A model generated the notes under the pieces. It was not told the origin of the DNA. It saw only the letters and a program-made list of their open reading frames with translations, and ran no database searches. Shown here in pieces: positions 1 to 6,825 of a DNA stretch of 9,203 bases. Within the stretch, counting starts at the first letter, position 1. Every line of letters starts with the position of its first letter. Source of the DNA: Clostridia bacterium (GTDB taxonomy: Bacteria; Bacillota_A; Clostridia; Oscillospirales; CAG-272); the NCBI GenBank assembly GCA_017626655.1, contig JAGAIH010000446.1:1-9203 (forward strand), written 5' to 3'. The position numbers were made by a program, and so were the translations under genes.

Positions 1-1
1 G

Positions 2-1924
2 TCCCTCACCAACGCCGAGGTGGGCGATCCCAAGGAGGACAAGACCGTGGCCATGTTCTACTGGACCTGGCACGGCGGCGGCCCGACTCCGCTGAACCTC
101 ACCGAGTTCATGCAGAAGTACCCCGAGGCCAAGAACGACTATAATCACTCCGCCTGGCCGAGCAGCGCGTCCTACTTCTGGAACGAGCCCGTCTTCGGCT
201 ACTACAAGACCACCGACGAGTGGGTCCTGCGTAAGCACGCCGAGCTGTTGGCCAACGCAGGGGTGGATACCATCTTCACCGACAACACCAACGGCGGCTT
301 TACCTGGAAGGAGAGCTACGACGTCCTCTACCCCACCTGGGAAAAGGCCCAGAGCGAGGGCGCGGTGGATGCCCCCAAGGTCTCCTTCACCCTCCCCTTC
401 TACCCCTTCAACGAGAGCTACGACCAGATCGTCAGCCTCTACATGGATATCTACCGCCCGGGGAAGTACCACAGCCTGTGGTTCTACTGGGAGGGCAAGC
501 CCCTGCTCATGGGCTGTGACGATCACAGCGCCCAGCAGAGCGACAACCTGCGGAAGGAGACCTACCGCTTCTTCACCTGGCGCCGTCCCTTCATCGGCGG
601 TGACAAGACCAGCAACGAGTACCGCAGGACCGGCCAGTGGGGCTGGCTCTCGGCCTACCCCCAGGTCACCTTCCCCGGCACCCGCGACAACGTCAAGAAT
701 AAAAAGATCGAGCAGACCACCGTGGGCATCGCGCAGAACCGCAACTATGTAACGGGTGAAGGCACCGCCATGAACGGCGAGAACGTCACGGGCCGCTCCT
801 ACTCCACTGCCTACCCCGACCGCTATCTCAAGGAAGGCACCGAGGCCTCCAAGTGGGGCTACTTCTTCGCCGAGCAGTTCGACTACGCCCTGGAGCAGGA
901 CCCCCAGCTCATCTTTATCACAGGCTGGAACGAGTGGACGGCGGGCCGCCATCAGGAATGGGGCGGGGTACAGAACGCCTTCCCCGATCAGTTCATCGAC
1001 GAGTTCTCCCGGGACATCGAGCCCACCAAGGGTGAATTGCAGGACCACTACTACTACCAGCTGGTCAACTATGTCCGTAAGTTCAAGGGCGCAAGCCCCA
1101 TCCCCACCCCCAGCCAAAACGCCACCATTGACATGACAGCGGGCGCCGACCAATGGACCGCCGTAGAGCCCTACTACGCCGCCTACATCGGAAACACCGC
1201 CCACCGTAACGCGGAAGGCTACGGCGATATCACCTACACCGAGACCTCGGGCCGTAACGACATCATCGGCGCCAAGGTCGCCCGCGACGATGACTTCGTT
1301 TGGTTCCTCGTGGAGTGCTTTGATAACATCACCCCCTACACCGACGCTCTCTGGATGAACCTCTACATCGACTCCGATCAAGAAAATCAGGGCTGGAACA
1401 CCTTTGACTTCGTGGTGAACAAGACCGCCGCCTCCGCCGATACTCTGGTGCTGGAGAGGTTCACCGCCGAGAACGATTATTCCAAGACCGAAAAGGTCGC
1501 CGACGTGGAGTATACGCTGGACGGGAAGTACCTCACGGTCAAGATCCCCAAGTCCGCCCTGGGCCTCACGGGGAACGACTACACCATCAACTTCGCCTGG
1601 ACCGATAACGTCCACGACGAGGGGGACTACGGGAAGTTCAGCGGTGATATCCTGGACTTCTACACCGCAGGCGACGTCGCCCCCGGCGGCCGCTTCAAGT
1701 TCTCCTTTGTCTCCACCACCGAGAACAGCGGTGTCGCCCCCGAGACCGAGACGCCTACCGAGCCTGTGGAGACACCCACCGATACCCCCGCCACCGAGGC
1801 TCCCACCGATGCCGTGACCGAGCCCGCAGGAAAGGGCTGTAAGTCTACCCTGGGCATGGGCCTTGCCGCCACCCTCACCGCCATGGCCGCCGCCGTGGCC
1901 CTTCGCAAGAGCAAGGAAGACTAA
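2..1924 (+). CDS. Secreted GH71/GH99/WbsX-like protein with CBM9-like domain, copy A (5' partial)
   Basis: The reading frame is open from base 2; aligned with gene B it lacks about 385 N-terminal residues, so the real start lies outside the window. The visible 640 residues hold a barrel-like domain (about 1-363) with landmarks AMFYWTWH, GVDTIFTDNTNG, LWFYWEGKPLLMG and GWNEW (W309-W312), then EFSRDIEPTKG and DHYYYQL. From memory these resemble a family of uncharacterised GH71/GH99/WbsX-like proteins of Bacteroidetes and Firmicutes; the Glu of WNEW is a candidate catalytic residue, by inference. Residues about 374-573 are a CBM9-like beta-sandwich (WMNLYID, GWNTFDFVVN, GDVAPGGRF). A Pro/Thr/Glu linker (574-609) leads to a tail (610-640) with GKGCKSTLG, a hydrophobic helix and RKSKED. 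The protein is probably exported and membrane-held. Substrate is unknown; a non-catalytic binding role is possible. No frameshift is seen. Confidence 0.85.
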   Translation, partial: SLTNAEVGDPKEDKTVAMFYWTWHGGGPTPLNLTEFMQKYPEAKNDYNHSAWPSSASYFWNEPVFGYYKTTDEWVLRKHAELLANAGVDTIFTDNTNGGFTWKESYDVLYPTWEKAQSEGAVDAPKVSFTLPFYPFNESYDQIVSLYMDIYRPGKYHSLWFYWEGKPLLMGCDDHSAQQSDNLRKETYRFFTWRRPFIGGDKTSNEYRRTGQWGWLSAYPQVTFPGTRDNVKNKKIEQTTVGIAQNRNYVTGEGTAMNGENVTGRSYSTAYPDRYLKEGTEASKWGYFFAEQFDYALEQDPQLIFITGWNEWTAGRHQEWGGVQNAFPDQFIDEFSRDIEPTKGELQDHYYYQLVNYVRKFKGASPIPTPSQNATIDMTAGADQWTAVEPYYAAYIGNTAHRNAEGYGDITYTETSGRNDIIGAKVARDDDFVWFLVECFDNITPYTDALWMNLYIDSDQENQGWNTFDFVVNKTAASADTLVLERFTAENDYSKTEKVADVEYTLDGKYLTVKIPKSALGLTGNDYTINFAWTDNVHDEGDYGKFSGDILDFYTAGDVAPGGRFKFSFVSTTENSGVAPETETPTEPVETPTDTPATEAPTDAVTEPAGKGCKSTLGMGLAATLTAMAAAVALRKSKED

Positions 1925-1927
1925 ACG

Positions 1928-1971
1928 AACAAAGGCCCCGCGATCTAAGACGGATCGCGGGGCCTCTTGTT
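1928..1971 (+). terminator. Hairpin terminator after copy A
   Basis: A perfect 13-bp stem (1933-1945 with 1953-1965, AGGCCCCGCGATC and its complement) encloses a 7-base loop, starting nine bases after the stop of copy A. Outside it, AACAA (1928-1932) pairs with TTGTT (1967-1971) past a one-base bulge, lengthening the stem. The T-tract is short and interrupted (CTTGTTGTAA), so termination may be helped by stem strength. No gene on the minus strand ends nearby, so it is read here as the terminator of A. Confidence 0.8.
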
Positions 1972-1984
1972 GTAACGATGCAGA

Positions 1985-2033
1985 CGGTATTCAAATTTGG
2001 GGGTAACTATTCAGCCGGTATTTCAAATTTGGG
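1985..2033 (+). repeat. Two direct copies of a CGGTATT(T)CAAATTTGGG motif
   Basis: The motif occurs at 1985-2001 (CGGTATTCAAATTTGGG) and again at 2016-2033 with one extra T. A third, inverted and degraded version lies at about 2228-2240 (CCCCAATTTGAAA). The second copy is part of the left arm of the larger inverted repeat described at 2002-2257. The first copy sits just outside it, which could be a remnant of an earlier or nested insertion. Confidence 0.7.
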
Positions 2034-2257
2034 TTTGTCGGTGTGTTGGTTATGAGACCGCACCCCAAATAGCGGAATGGGGAAGGGGCCCCATGTGGCT
2101 CACTAAGATGGTTCTGGGTATCAATTCTCCTTGACACATAAAGAATTTTCTGGAAGTTTTAGGAGATTCTTAAGAACCCTTTTTCAAAAGGGTTCTTAAG
2201 CCGCCGGAGGCCGCTCTCCCCGTTAAACCCCAATTTGAAAGGGTCTGAATAGTCACC
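2002..2257. mobile_element. MITE-like element with imperfect terminal inverted repeats, no ORF
   Basis: The left end (2002-2036, beginning GGTAACTATTCAG) reads as an imperfect reverse complement of the right end (2225-2257, ending CTGAATAGTCACC): GGTrACTATTCAG, then a variable patch, then TTTCAAATT with three or four G, then TTT. About 188 bases lie between the arms, with no credible gene, and include a perfect hairpin at 2169-2200. It fills most of the gap between copy A and the phosphoesterase gene. Small size, terminal inverted repeats and lack of coding capacity fit a miniature inverted-repeat element or an intergenic palindromic repeat. I cannot identify a clear target-site duplication or a parent insertion sequence. 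It could instead be a vertically inherited structured intergenic repeat. Confidence 0.5.
2169..2200. repeat. Perfect 15-bp inverted repeat (hairpin)
   Basis: CTTAAGAACCCTTTT (2169-2183) is the exact reverse complement of AAAAGGGTTCTTAAG (2186-2200), with only TC between the arms, so the innermost A-T pairs would open to form the loop. Neither side is followed by a T-run, so it is not a textbook terminator. It could nevertheless stop or stabilise transcripts of the minus-strand phosphoesterase gene, whose stop lies 64 bases away. It sits inside the MITE-like element. Confidence 0.75.
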
Positions 2258-2264
2258 TTTTGCT

Positions 2265-2882
2265 TTACGGCTCGGGGGAGATATGGCGGCGGTAGCCCTC
2301 CAGCAGGAAGGCCCGATCCTCCTCGCGCTCCAGGCAGGCCAGCTTGAAGGCTCTGTTGTTCTCCAGAAGCTCCTGAAAGGTCACGGGGCGGAATCCGTTG
2401 ATATCCATCCCCGCGTTGAGGGCGTTGAACTGGCGGTAGAGGGGGATATACTCCTCCGCCACACGGTTATGGATATGACCGTGGATGTGGAAACCGATGC
2501 GGTGGGGCGGGTCCTCGCGGCTACCCTTCCACTCCAGCATGGGGTAATGGCACAGGGTCACGGGGAAGCCGTTCAGATGGGTCTCCAGATAGGGGACCAC
2601 CTCCTCGAACAGGGGACGGAAGGCCTCCTTCCTTGCCCAGGGGGCATCGTGATTGCCCGTGATCAGGATCTTCTTGCCCGCCAGCCGCTCCATGTAGGCG
2701 GTGACCTTTTTCTTGTCCCAGACCACGTCGCCGAGGATATAGACGGTGTCGCACCTCCGCACCCGCTTGTTCCAATTCGTGATGATGGCCTCGTCCATCT
2801 CCTCGATATCCGCAAAGGGCCGTTTGCAGTGGAGCAGGATCCTTTCATGGCCCAGATGAAGGTCCGACGTGAGATATACCAT
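2265..2882 (-). CDS. Calcineurin-like metallophosphoesterase (COG4186-like)
   Basis: The 205-residue protein carries the full metal-binding set of the calcineurin-like phosphoesterase superfamily: SDLHLGH (D7, H9), GD (D52), GNHD (N77, H78), a lone H112 in CHYPM, and HGHIH (134-138). These residues normally bind two divalent metals and hydrolyse phosphomono- or phosphodiesters. The early CKRPF and NWNKRV segments resemble the small COG4186 group, whose substrate is not established. There is no signal peptide or membrane segment, so it is cytoplasmic. The ATG is preceded by AAGGAGG (complement 2889-2895) six bases away, which fixes the start. It is transcribed away from gene B and shows no functional link to the flanking secreted paralogs; it may be a housekeeping or inserted gene. 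The start, the stop and all motifs are intact. Confidence 0.92.
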   Translation of the reverse strand: MVYLTSDLHLGHERILLHCKRPFADIEEMDEAIITNWNKRVRRCDTVYILGDVVWDKKKVTAYMERLAGKKILITGNHDAPWARKEAFRPLFEEVVPYLETHLNGFPVTLCHYPMLEWKGSREDPPHRIGFHIHGHIHNRVAEEYIPLYRQFNALNAGMDINGFRPVTFQELLENNRAFKLACLEREEDRAFLLEGYRRHISPEP

Positions 2883-2926
2883 AGATATCCTCCTTTATCG
2901 ATCGTCCGTAAGGCTCTTCTTCCCCT

Positions 2927-2955
2927 ATTATAGCACAGTCTCGTCCTCTTTTCAA
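2927..2955 (-). promoter_or_regulatory. Sigma-A promoter, extended -10, for the phosphoesterase gene
   Basis: On the minus strand TTGAAA (complement 2950-2955) is followed after exactly 17 bases by TATAAT (complement 2927-2932). A TG one base before the -10 gives an extended -10 (TGCTATAAT). Transcription would start near 2920, giving a leader of about 38 bases that contains the AAGGAGG site. Confidence 0.85.
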
Positions 2956-3074
2956 CAGCAGCGCGCTTTTTTGATGAGATCCTTTACGCCCTCTGCGCCT
3001 GTCCTCGATCATGGTCGATTTGCACGATAAGCGCCCCTTCCTTTTGGCATAACGCCGAAATTACCCCGCCTCGG

Positions 3075-3103
3075 TTGACAGACACCCCGTTTTCCTGTAT
3101 AAT
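3075..3103 (+). promoter_or_regulatory. Consensus sigma-A promoter for gene B
   Basis: TTGACA (3075-3080) and TATAAT (3098-3103) match the sigma-A consensus at all twelve positions with a 17-base spacer. The predicted start near 3110 gives a leader of only about 25 bases, leaving little room for a riboswitch or attenuator. The promoter diverges from that of the phosphoesterase gene, with about 120 bases between the two -35 elements. I see no clear palindromic operator, so the gene may be strongly or constitutively expressed unless an activator or repressor binds the upstream DNA. Confidence 0.9.
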
Positions 3104-3134
3104 AATCGTATCCAATAAAAAAGGAGGAAACCCC

Positions 3135-6100
3135 ATGAAACGGTTTTCTTTCAAGCGCGCGCTGGCTCTCTTCCTGAGCCTGCTCATGATGCTCTCGGCT
3201 CTGACGGCTATCCTGACCTTCACGGTCTCGGCCGCCCCCAAGAAGGAGCATACCGTCCAGAACGGTACGGGTAAGCGAGAGCCCATCCGCGTAGGCCAGA
3301 CCTACTCCTACCGTGCAAATGTCCAACACACCTTCACCGCCTTCGGCATCAATATGCCCACCTGGGAGAAGACCGACTCGGTCTGTACCCTCCATCTCTA
3401 CAAGTGGCAGGGGACCTTCGAGTCCACCGTGGCGGGAACTCCCATCGCCTCCAAGACCTTCGACCCCATGCGGGACGGAGCGCGCAACTGGGTAGAGTTT
3501 GACGCTCAGCCCGCGGGCGAGTACCTCTTCCACATCACCGACGCCAGCTTCAACGCGGGCGTCTGGACCAATACCTTCCCCGAGGATTCCAAGGGCTTTC
3601 TGTACCTGGACGGCGTGGAGCAGATCGGTGAGCCCGAGCTCTTCGTCCGCTTTGCCGAGGCCGTAGAGGATCCCTTCGGCAAGTGCGAGCGCTCCCAGGA
3701 TATGCTCAATAAGGTGGAGCCCTATACTTCCGCCGAGGGCGTGGAGATCTACCAGATCAACGAGAGCCTGGGCCTCCGTATGAACACCCTGGTCCCCTTC
3801 TCGGGCATGGAGGTCAAGTTCGGCACCTACTACCGCGACGATATAGAGGTGACCATGTCAGCCTACGAGTGGAAGGGCACCTATGCCGCCACGATCGCCG
3901 AGAAGCCCGCGGGCACGGGGCGGGTCACCCTGAAGGATAACCTCTACGCCGAGGTCTCCTTCGGTAAGCTCCCCGCGGGAGATTACCTGTTCCTGGTCCA
4001 CGAGCTCAACGCCGTCCCCGGTCTCTACGTCTACTCCGACGCCACGGGCTTTGAGGGTGAGCTGTATACCGACGGCATTATCGGCAACACCCTGAACATC
4101 TTCCCCTACTTCCGCCTCCACTTCACCGACGAGGCCGAGAACTACTTCGCCCCCTGCGTGGGCAACGGCGACCTCCCCGACGGCAGTCACACGACCCCCG
4201 ACCCCTACGTCATCCCCTCGGACAGCCTCATCTACACCCATGAGGTCATGCCCGATACCTGGGTCTTCACCGACGGTCTGGGCCGCGTCTCCCTGACCAA
4301 CGCCGAGGTAGGTGACCCCAAGGCCGACAAGACTCTGGCCATGTTCTACTGGACCTGGCACACCGGCGGCTCCTCCAAGAGCACCCCCGTCAATATGCAG
4401 GAGCTGTCCACCAAATACCCCGAGGCCATGCGGGACTTCGATAACCCCCTCTGGACCGAGCTGGGCAGCACCGTCAACTTCTGGAATACCCCCATCTACG
4501 GCTACTACCTCGGCAATGACGGCTGGGTCCAGCGCAAGCAGGGCGAGCTGTTGGCCAACGCGGGTGTGGACGTTGTCTTCACCGACAACACCAACGGCAT
4601 CAACACCTGGCGTAACTCCTATACCTCCCTCATGAACACCTGGTCGGATGCCATGTCCGACGGCGTGAAGACCCCCAAGGTCTCCTTCATGCTCCCCTTC
4701 TGGGATAATGATTATACCCGCACCCAGGTCCAGATGCTCTACCTGGATATCTTCCGTCAGAACAAGTGGCCCGAGCTGTGGTTCTACTGGGACCGCAAGC
4801 CCATGCTCATGGCCATGGGTGACAGCTTCAACGCCGCCGCCTCCCCCACCGATAAGGAGATCGCCTCCTTCTTCACCTTCCGCCCCGGCCAGCCCGGCTA
4901 CCTTGTTGAGAAGACCGAGTATTCTACCTGGGGCTGGCTCTCCATGTACCCCCAGGAGCTCTACTACAAGAACGCCAAGGAGCAGAAGGCAGGCAACGTG
5001 GAGCAGATGACCGTGGGTACCGCCCAGAACCACGACTACGAGCATCACCTCCTGGCCGCCATGAGCGGGAACCACATCACGGGCCGCTCCTACACCACCG
5101 ACTACGAGAACCGTTTCGAGGTGGAGGGCGCCGAGGCCTCCAAGTGGGGCTACAACTTCGCCCAGCAGTGGAAGTACGCCCTGGAGGTGGATCCCAAGGT
5201 GGTCTTCGTCACGGGCTGGAACGAGTGGATCGCGGGCCGCTATGAGAAGTGGCCCGAGGAAGAGGGCAACCCCGCCGCCGTGGAAAACGCCTTCCCCGAT
5301 CAGTACATCGACGAGTTCTCCCGCGACATCGAGCCCACCAAGGGCGCTCTGCAGGATCACTACTACTACCAGCTGGTCAACTTCGTCCGTCAGTTCAAGG
5401 GCGTCCGTCCCATCCCCACCCCCACGGGCAAGGCTACCATCGACCTGACCAAGGGCGTGGACCAGTGGGCGAGCGTGGGTCCCTACTACGCCGCCTACAT
5501 CGGCAACACCGACGACCGCGACGCCCAGGGCTACGGCGAGTACCACTACACCGAGACCTCGGGCCGAAACGACATTATCGGTGCCAAGATCGCCCGCGAC
5601 GCCGAGTTCGTGTACTTCCTCGTTGAGTGTAACGAGGATATCACCCCCTACACCGACTCTCTGTGGATGAACCTCTACATCGACACCGATCAGTCGAAGC
5701 AGGGCTGGAACACCTTCGAGTTCGTGGTGAACAAGTCCGCCGCAAGCGAGAAGACCCTGGTTCTGGAGAAGTTCACCGCCGATAACGATTACACCAAGAC
5801 CGAGAAGGTAGCCGACGTGGAGTACAAGGTGGACGGCAAGTTCATGACCGTCAAGATCGCCAAGTCCGACCTGGGACTTTCCGGTGACGATTACACGATC
5901 AACTTCTCCTGGACCGACAACGTCCATGACGAGGGCGATTATACCAAGTTCAGCGGCGATATCCTGGACTTCTACATCTCGGGCGACGTCGCTCCCGGCG
6001 GCCGCTTCAAGTACAGCTACATTTCCACCGCCGCCAACTCCGCTGCGGGCGAGACCGACGGGACTACCCCCTCCGAGTCCACCCCCTCCGAGTCCACCCC

Positions 6101-6239
6101 CGTGGAGACCCCCGCCGAGACCGAGCCTGACACAGAGCCTCAGAAGAAGGGCTGTAAGTCCACCCTGGGCATGGGCGTGGCCTTCACCCTCACCGCCATG
6201 GCCGCCGCCGTGGCACTGAAGAAGTCCAAGGAGGACTGA
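3135..6239 (+). CDS. Secreted multidomain GH71/GH99/WbsX-like protein with CBM9-like domain, copy B (complete)
   Basis: This is the only complete copy: 1034 residues from the ATG at 3135, seven bases after AAGGAGG (3121-3127). An in-frame TTG at 3075 is rejected because it is the promoter -35. Residues 1-33 are a signal peptide (KRFSFKR, hydrophobic core, cut after VSA). Two related beta-rich domains follow (about 41-175 and 203-335) sharing Y-K/E-W-Q/K-G-T and PAG-E/D-YLF. A barrel-like domain (about 375-756) has TDGLGR, AMFYWTWH, GVDVVFTDNTNG, LWFYWDRKPMLM and GWNEW (W695-W698). A CBM9-like domain (767-965) ends near GDVAPGGRF. A Pro/Ser/Thr/Glu linker (966-1003) leads to a tail (1004-1034) with GCKSTLGMG, a hydrophobic stretch and KKSKED; no LPXTG. 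Probably a cell-surface glycoside hydrolase or glycan-binding protein; substrate is unknown. The GH assignment is by motif likeness only. Confidence 0.88.
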   Translation: MKRFSFKRALALFLSLLMMLSALTAILTFTVSAAPKKEHTVQNGTGKREPIRVGQTYSYRANVQHTFTAFGINMPTWEKTDSVCTLHLYKWQGTFESTVAGTPIASKTFDPMRDGARNWVEFDAQPAGEYLFHITDASFNAGVWTNTFPEDSKGFLYLDGVEQIGEPELFVRFAEAVEDPFGKCERSQDMLNKVEPYTSAEGVEIYQINESLGLRMNTLVPFSGMEVKFGTYYRDDIEVTMSAYEWKGTYAATIAEKPAGTGRVTLKDNLYAEVSFGKLPAGDYLFLVHELNAVPGLYVYSDATGFEGELYTDGIIGNTLNIFPYFRLHFTDEAENYFAPCVGNGDLPDGSHTTPDPYVIPSDSLIYTHEVMPDTWVFTDGLGRVSLTNAEVGDPKADKTLAMFYWTWHTGGSSKSTPVNMQELSTKYPEAMRDFDNPLWTELGSTVNFWNTPIYGYYLGNDGWVQRKQGELLANAGVDVVFTDNTNGINTWRNSYTSLMNTWSDAMSDGVKTPKVSFMLPFWDNDYTRTQVQMLYLDIFRQNKWPELWFYWDRKPMLMAMGDSFNAAASPTDKEIASFFTFRPGQPGYLVEKTEYSTWGWLSMYPQELYYKNAKEQKAGNVEQMTVGTAQNHDYEHHLLAAMSGNHITGRSYTTDYENRFEVEGAEASKWGYNFAQQWKYALEVDPKVVFVTGWNEWIAGRYEKWPEEEGNPAAVENAFPDQYIDEFSRDIEPTKGALQDHYYYQLVNFVRQFKGVRPIPTPTGKATIDLTKGVDQWASVGPYYAAYIGNTDDRDAQGYGEYHYTETSGRNDIIGAKIARDAEFVYFLVECNEDITPYTDSLWMNLYIDTDQSKQGWNTFEFVVNKSAASEKTLVLEKFTADNDYTKTEKVADVEYKVDGKFMTVKIAKSDLGLSGDDYTINFSWTDNVHDEGDYTKFSGDILDFYISGDVAPGGRFKYSYISTAANSAAGETDGTTPSESTPSESTPVETPAETEPDTEPQKKGCKSTLGMGVAFTLTAMAAAVALKKSKED
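6066..6095 (+). repeat. Two perfect 15-bp tandem units encoding TPSES
   Basis: ACCCCCTCCGAGTCC occurs twice head to tail (6066-6080 and 6081-6095) within the linker of gene B and encodes TPSES-TPSES (residues 978-987). A partial third unit begins ACCCCC and then diverges. Being in multiples of three, the array can gain or lose units without changing frame, so linker length could vary between strains. Confidence 0.85.
6228..6234 (+). promoter_or_regulatory. Ribosome binding site of the small gene inside the last codons of gene B
   Basis: AAGGAGG (6228-6234) lies eight bases before the ATG at 6243 and overlaps the Lys-Glu-Asp codons that end gene B, with the B stop at 6237-6239 between them. 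Ribosomes finishing B would arrive at this site, so translation is probably coupled. The matching place in copy A reads AAGGAAG and is followed by a terminator, not a gene. Confidence 0.8.
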
Positions 6240-6242
6240 GCC

Positions 6243-6677
6243 ATGGCCGCGTTTTCCAAAAAGACCCGTATCACCCTGCTGATCGTGGCGGGAGCCATCC
6301 TCCTGACGGCCCTGCTGGCGGTTTGGGGAATGGTCATGGCCCATATGCTGACGAGACAGCGGACCGAGCACGAATATCTGACCCCCTACAGCGAGAAGGC
6401 GATCGCTTATCTCACGGAAAATCAAGCCTTCACCGAGGAATACGGCGAGGTCACCCTCCGCGTCAAAAGCTATACCTACAGCTATCTCGACCCCAAAAAG
6501 TACACGCCTCTCCCCTTTGGCCCCGGATGCCCCGCCACCGCCGAGGACTTTGAAGCCGAGCTTGCCTACCTCACCATCGAGGTGCGCTTCTCGGGTATCC
6601 ATTCGGTCAACGTCTTCTTTGAAAAGACCCCCGAGGGACACCTGGAGATCACAGGCTGGGAGAACGCCGACGAGTGA
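6243..6677 (+). CDS. Small single-pass membrane protein of unknown function
   Basis: A 144-residue protein starts three bases after the stop of gene B and is almost certainly co-transcribed and translationally coupled with it. Residues 1-9 are basic (KKTR). A long hydrophobic segment follows (about 10-35, rich in Leu, Ala, Val and Ile, ending WGMVMAHML). The remainder (36-144) is soluble with a mixed alpha/beta pattern: YSEKAIAYLTENQAF, then EVTLRVKSY, YLTIEVRF and VNVFFEKTPEGHLEITGW. There is no lipobox Cys and no obvious signal peptidase site, so it is best read as membrane-anchored, with the soluble part probably outside the cell. I do not recognise the family. Its position suggests a partner for B, for example in folding, anchoring or display, but nothing in the sequence proves that. 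A terminator follows. Confidence 0.8.
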   Translation: MAAFSKKTRITLLIVAGAILLTALLAVWGMVMAHMLTRQRTEHEYLTPYSEKAIAYLTENQAFTEEYGEVTLRVKSYTYSYLDPKKYTPLPFGPGCPATAEDFEAELAYLTIEVRFSGIHSVNVFFEKTPEGHLEITGWENADE

Positions 6678-6693
6678 CCCCATCGCCCCCTCC

Positions 6694-6727
6694 GCACCCC
6701 GCCCTTCGGCGGGGTGCATTTTTCTTC
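6694..6727 (+). terminator. Rho-independent terminator after the B / small-gene unit
   Basis: GCACCCCGCC (6694-6703) pairs with GGCGGGGTGC (6708-6717), a perfect 10-bp stem with a four-base CTTC loop, followed by ATTTTTCTTC. It lies 16 bases beyond the stop of the small gene and separates the B unit from the promoter of gene C. Confidence 0.93.
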
Positions 6728-6768
6728 CTCCGAGCAGGGAAGTATTTGGATAAATTCATGATATCCTC

Positions 6769-6797
6769 TTGACGAACTGACACATATATGGTACAAT
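6769..6797 (+). promoter_or_regulatory. Sigma-A promoter, extended -10, for gene C
   Basis: TTGACG (6769-6774) and TACAAT (6792-6797) are separated by 17 bases, and TG at 6789-6790 gives an extended -10 (TGGTACAAT). Transcription would begin near 6804, with a leader of about 22 bases. Apart from these core boxes I see no similarity to the promoter region of gene B, so the two copies could be controlled differently. Confidence 0.85.
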
Positions 6798-6825
6798 ATA
6801 GACAATTCCCCGAAAGGAGATCCCC

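Noticed and set aside
1711..1921. LPXTG sortase signal at the C-terminus of copy A (and B)
   Set aside because: No LPXTG or near variant precedes the hydrophobic segment; the conserved residues there are Gly-Cys-Lys-Ser-Thr-Leu-Gly.
2131..2136. Isolated TTGACA in the MITE-like element
   Set aside because: No -10-like hexamer occurs 16-18 bases downstream, and no plus-strand gene follows.
2169..2200. Hairpin as a bidirectional terminator
   Set aside because: There is no T-run after the stem on either strand, so it is listed as an inverted repeat only.
2283..2933. 216-codon plus-strand frame over the phosphoesterase gene
   Set aside because: The minus-strand product has all the metallophosphoesterase motifs and a good ribosome binding site; this frame is its antisense shadow.
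3075..3134. Upstream TTG start that would add 20 residues to gene B
   Set aside because: The TTG is part of the TTGACA -35 box, upstream of the predicted transcription start, and the ATG at 3135 has a proper AAGGAGG and begins a normal signal peptide.
3858..6719. Very long open frame (953 codons) on the minus strand opposite gene B
   Set aside because: It is low-complexity in amino acids (Gly, Val, Leu, His rich) and lies antisense to a gene with a clear signal peptide, ribosome binding site and domains. It results from C/G-rich third positions in gene B.
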